A stretch of 64,000 bases of DNA from Halocaridina rubra (taxonomy: Eukaryota; Arthropoda; Malacostraca; Decapoda; Atyidae): contig JAXCGZ010007562.1 of NCBI GenBank assembly GCA_037179515.1, positions 87,501 through 151,500 on the forward strand, written 5' to 3'. The position numbers and the translations under genes are program-made. Positions 63,986-64,000 of this stretch are shown piece after piece. Under the pieces are notes generated by a model that was given only the letters and a program-made list of their open reading frames with translations, did no database searches and was not told the origin of the DNA. Position 1 is the stretch's first letter. Each line of letters starts with the position of its first letter.

Positions 63986-64000
63986 AATAAATGCCAATAC

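Overview
The window is eukaryotic, very repeat-rich nuclear DNA, most likely from a crustacean and probably a decapod. This is inferred from the dense long (AT)n, (ATT)n and (CT)n arrays, the mix of CR1/L2-like LINEs, Ty3/gypsy elements and pogo/Tigger transposons, and a split host gene with GT-AG introns. Species cannot be fixed from the sequence. There are no rRNA genes, functional tRNA genes, CRISPR arrays or prokaryotic operons.

Layout. 1-17.4 kb is a pile of non-LTR retrotransposons. At least six copies of one CR1/L2-like family (A, A2, B, C, D, E) are arranged partly head-to-tail and partly inverted around a long (AT)n tract. Copy B (about 4171-8745, minus) is the only one with both ORFs intact. 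A second LINE family is inserted in A2 with a 12-bp target-site duplication and a twin-priming inversion. From 17.4 to 31 kb an old, decayed Ty3/gypsy pol is split by a young LTR retrotransposon (18637-29632). The young element has 1.97-kb LTRs, a 5-bp TSD (GTGTA), an 18-nt tRNA-Lys-type primer binding site and two long ORFs. Its domain order is Gag-protease-integrase-RT-RNase H, so integrase comes before RT. That is the copia-like arrangement described for Gmr1-like Ty3/gypsy elements, and it is the most noteworthy system here.

From 32,091 to the right edge lies the only host gene I can support, IFT122, a subunit of the IFT-A complex for retrograde ciliary transport. I resolve 19 coding exons, from the start codon to residue 831. 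All exon joins keep frame; the remaining third of the protein lies past 64,000. Exon 1 is only 59 coding bases. Most of the gene's length is transposon-derived intron: a three-deep nest of Tigger elements in intron 5, an internally deleted Tigger with a 110-bp-arm hairpin in intron 7, a Tigger with one frameshift in intron 8, palindromic (foldback) MITEs with (ATT)n arrays in introns 8 and 16, three copies of a roughly 330-bp MITE, and three tRNA-derived SINE-like fragments.

The window shows one conserved ciliary gene whose introns and upstream DNA are still receiving transposons. The young LTR element and LINE copy B look recent. The other copies show graded decay and record who inserted into whom. 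Coordinates of mobile-element edges are by eye unless a TSD is given.
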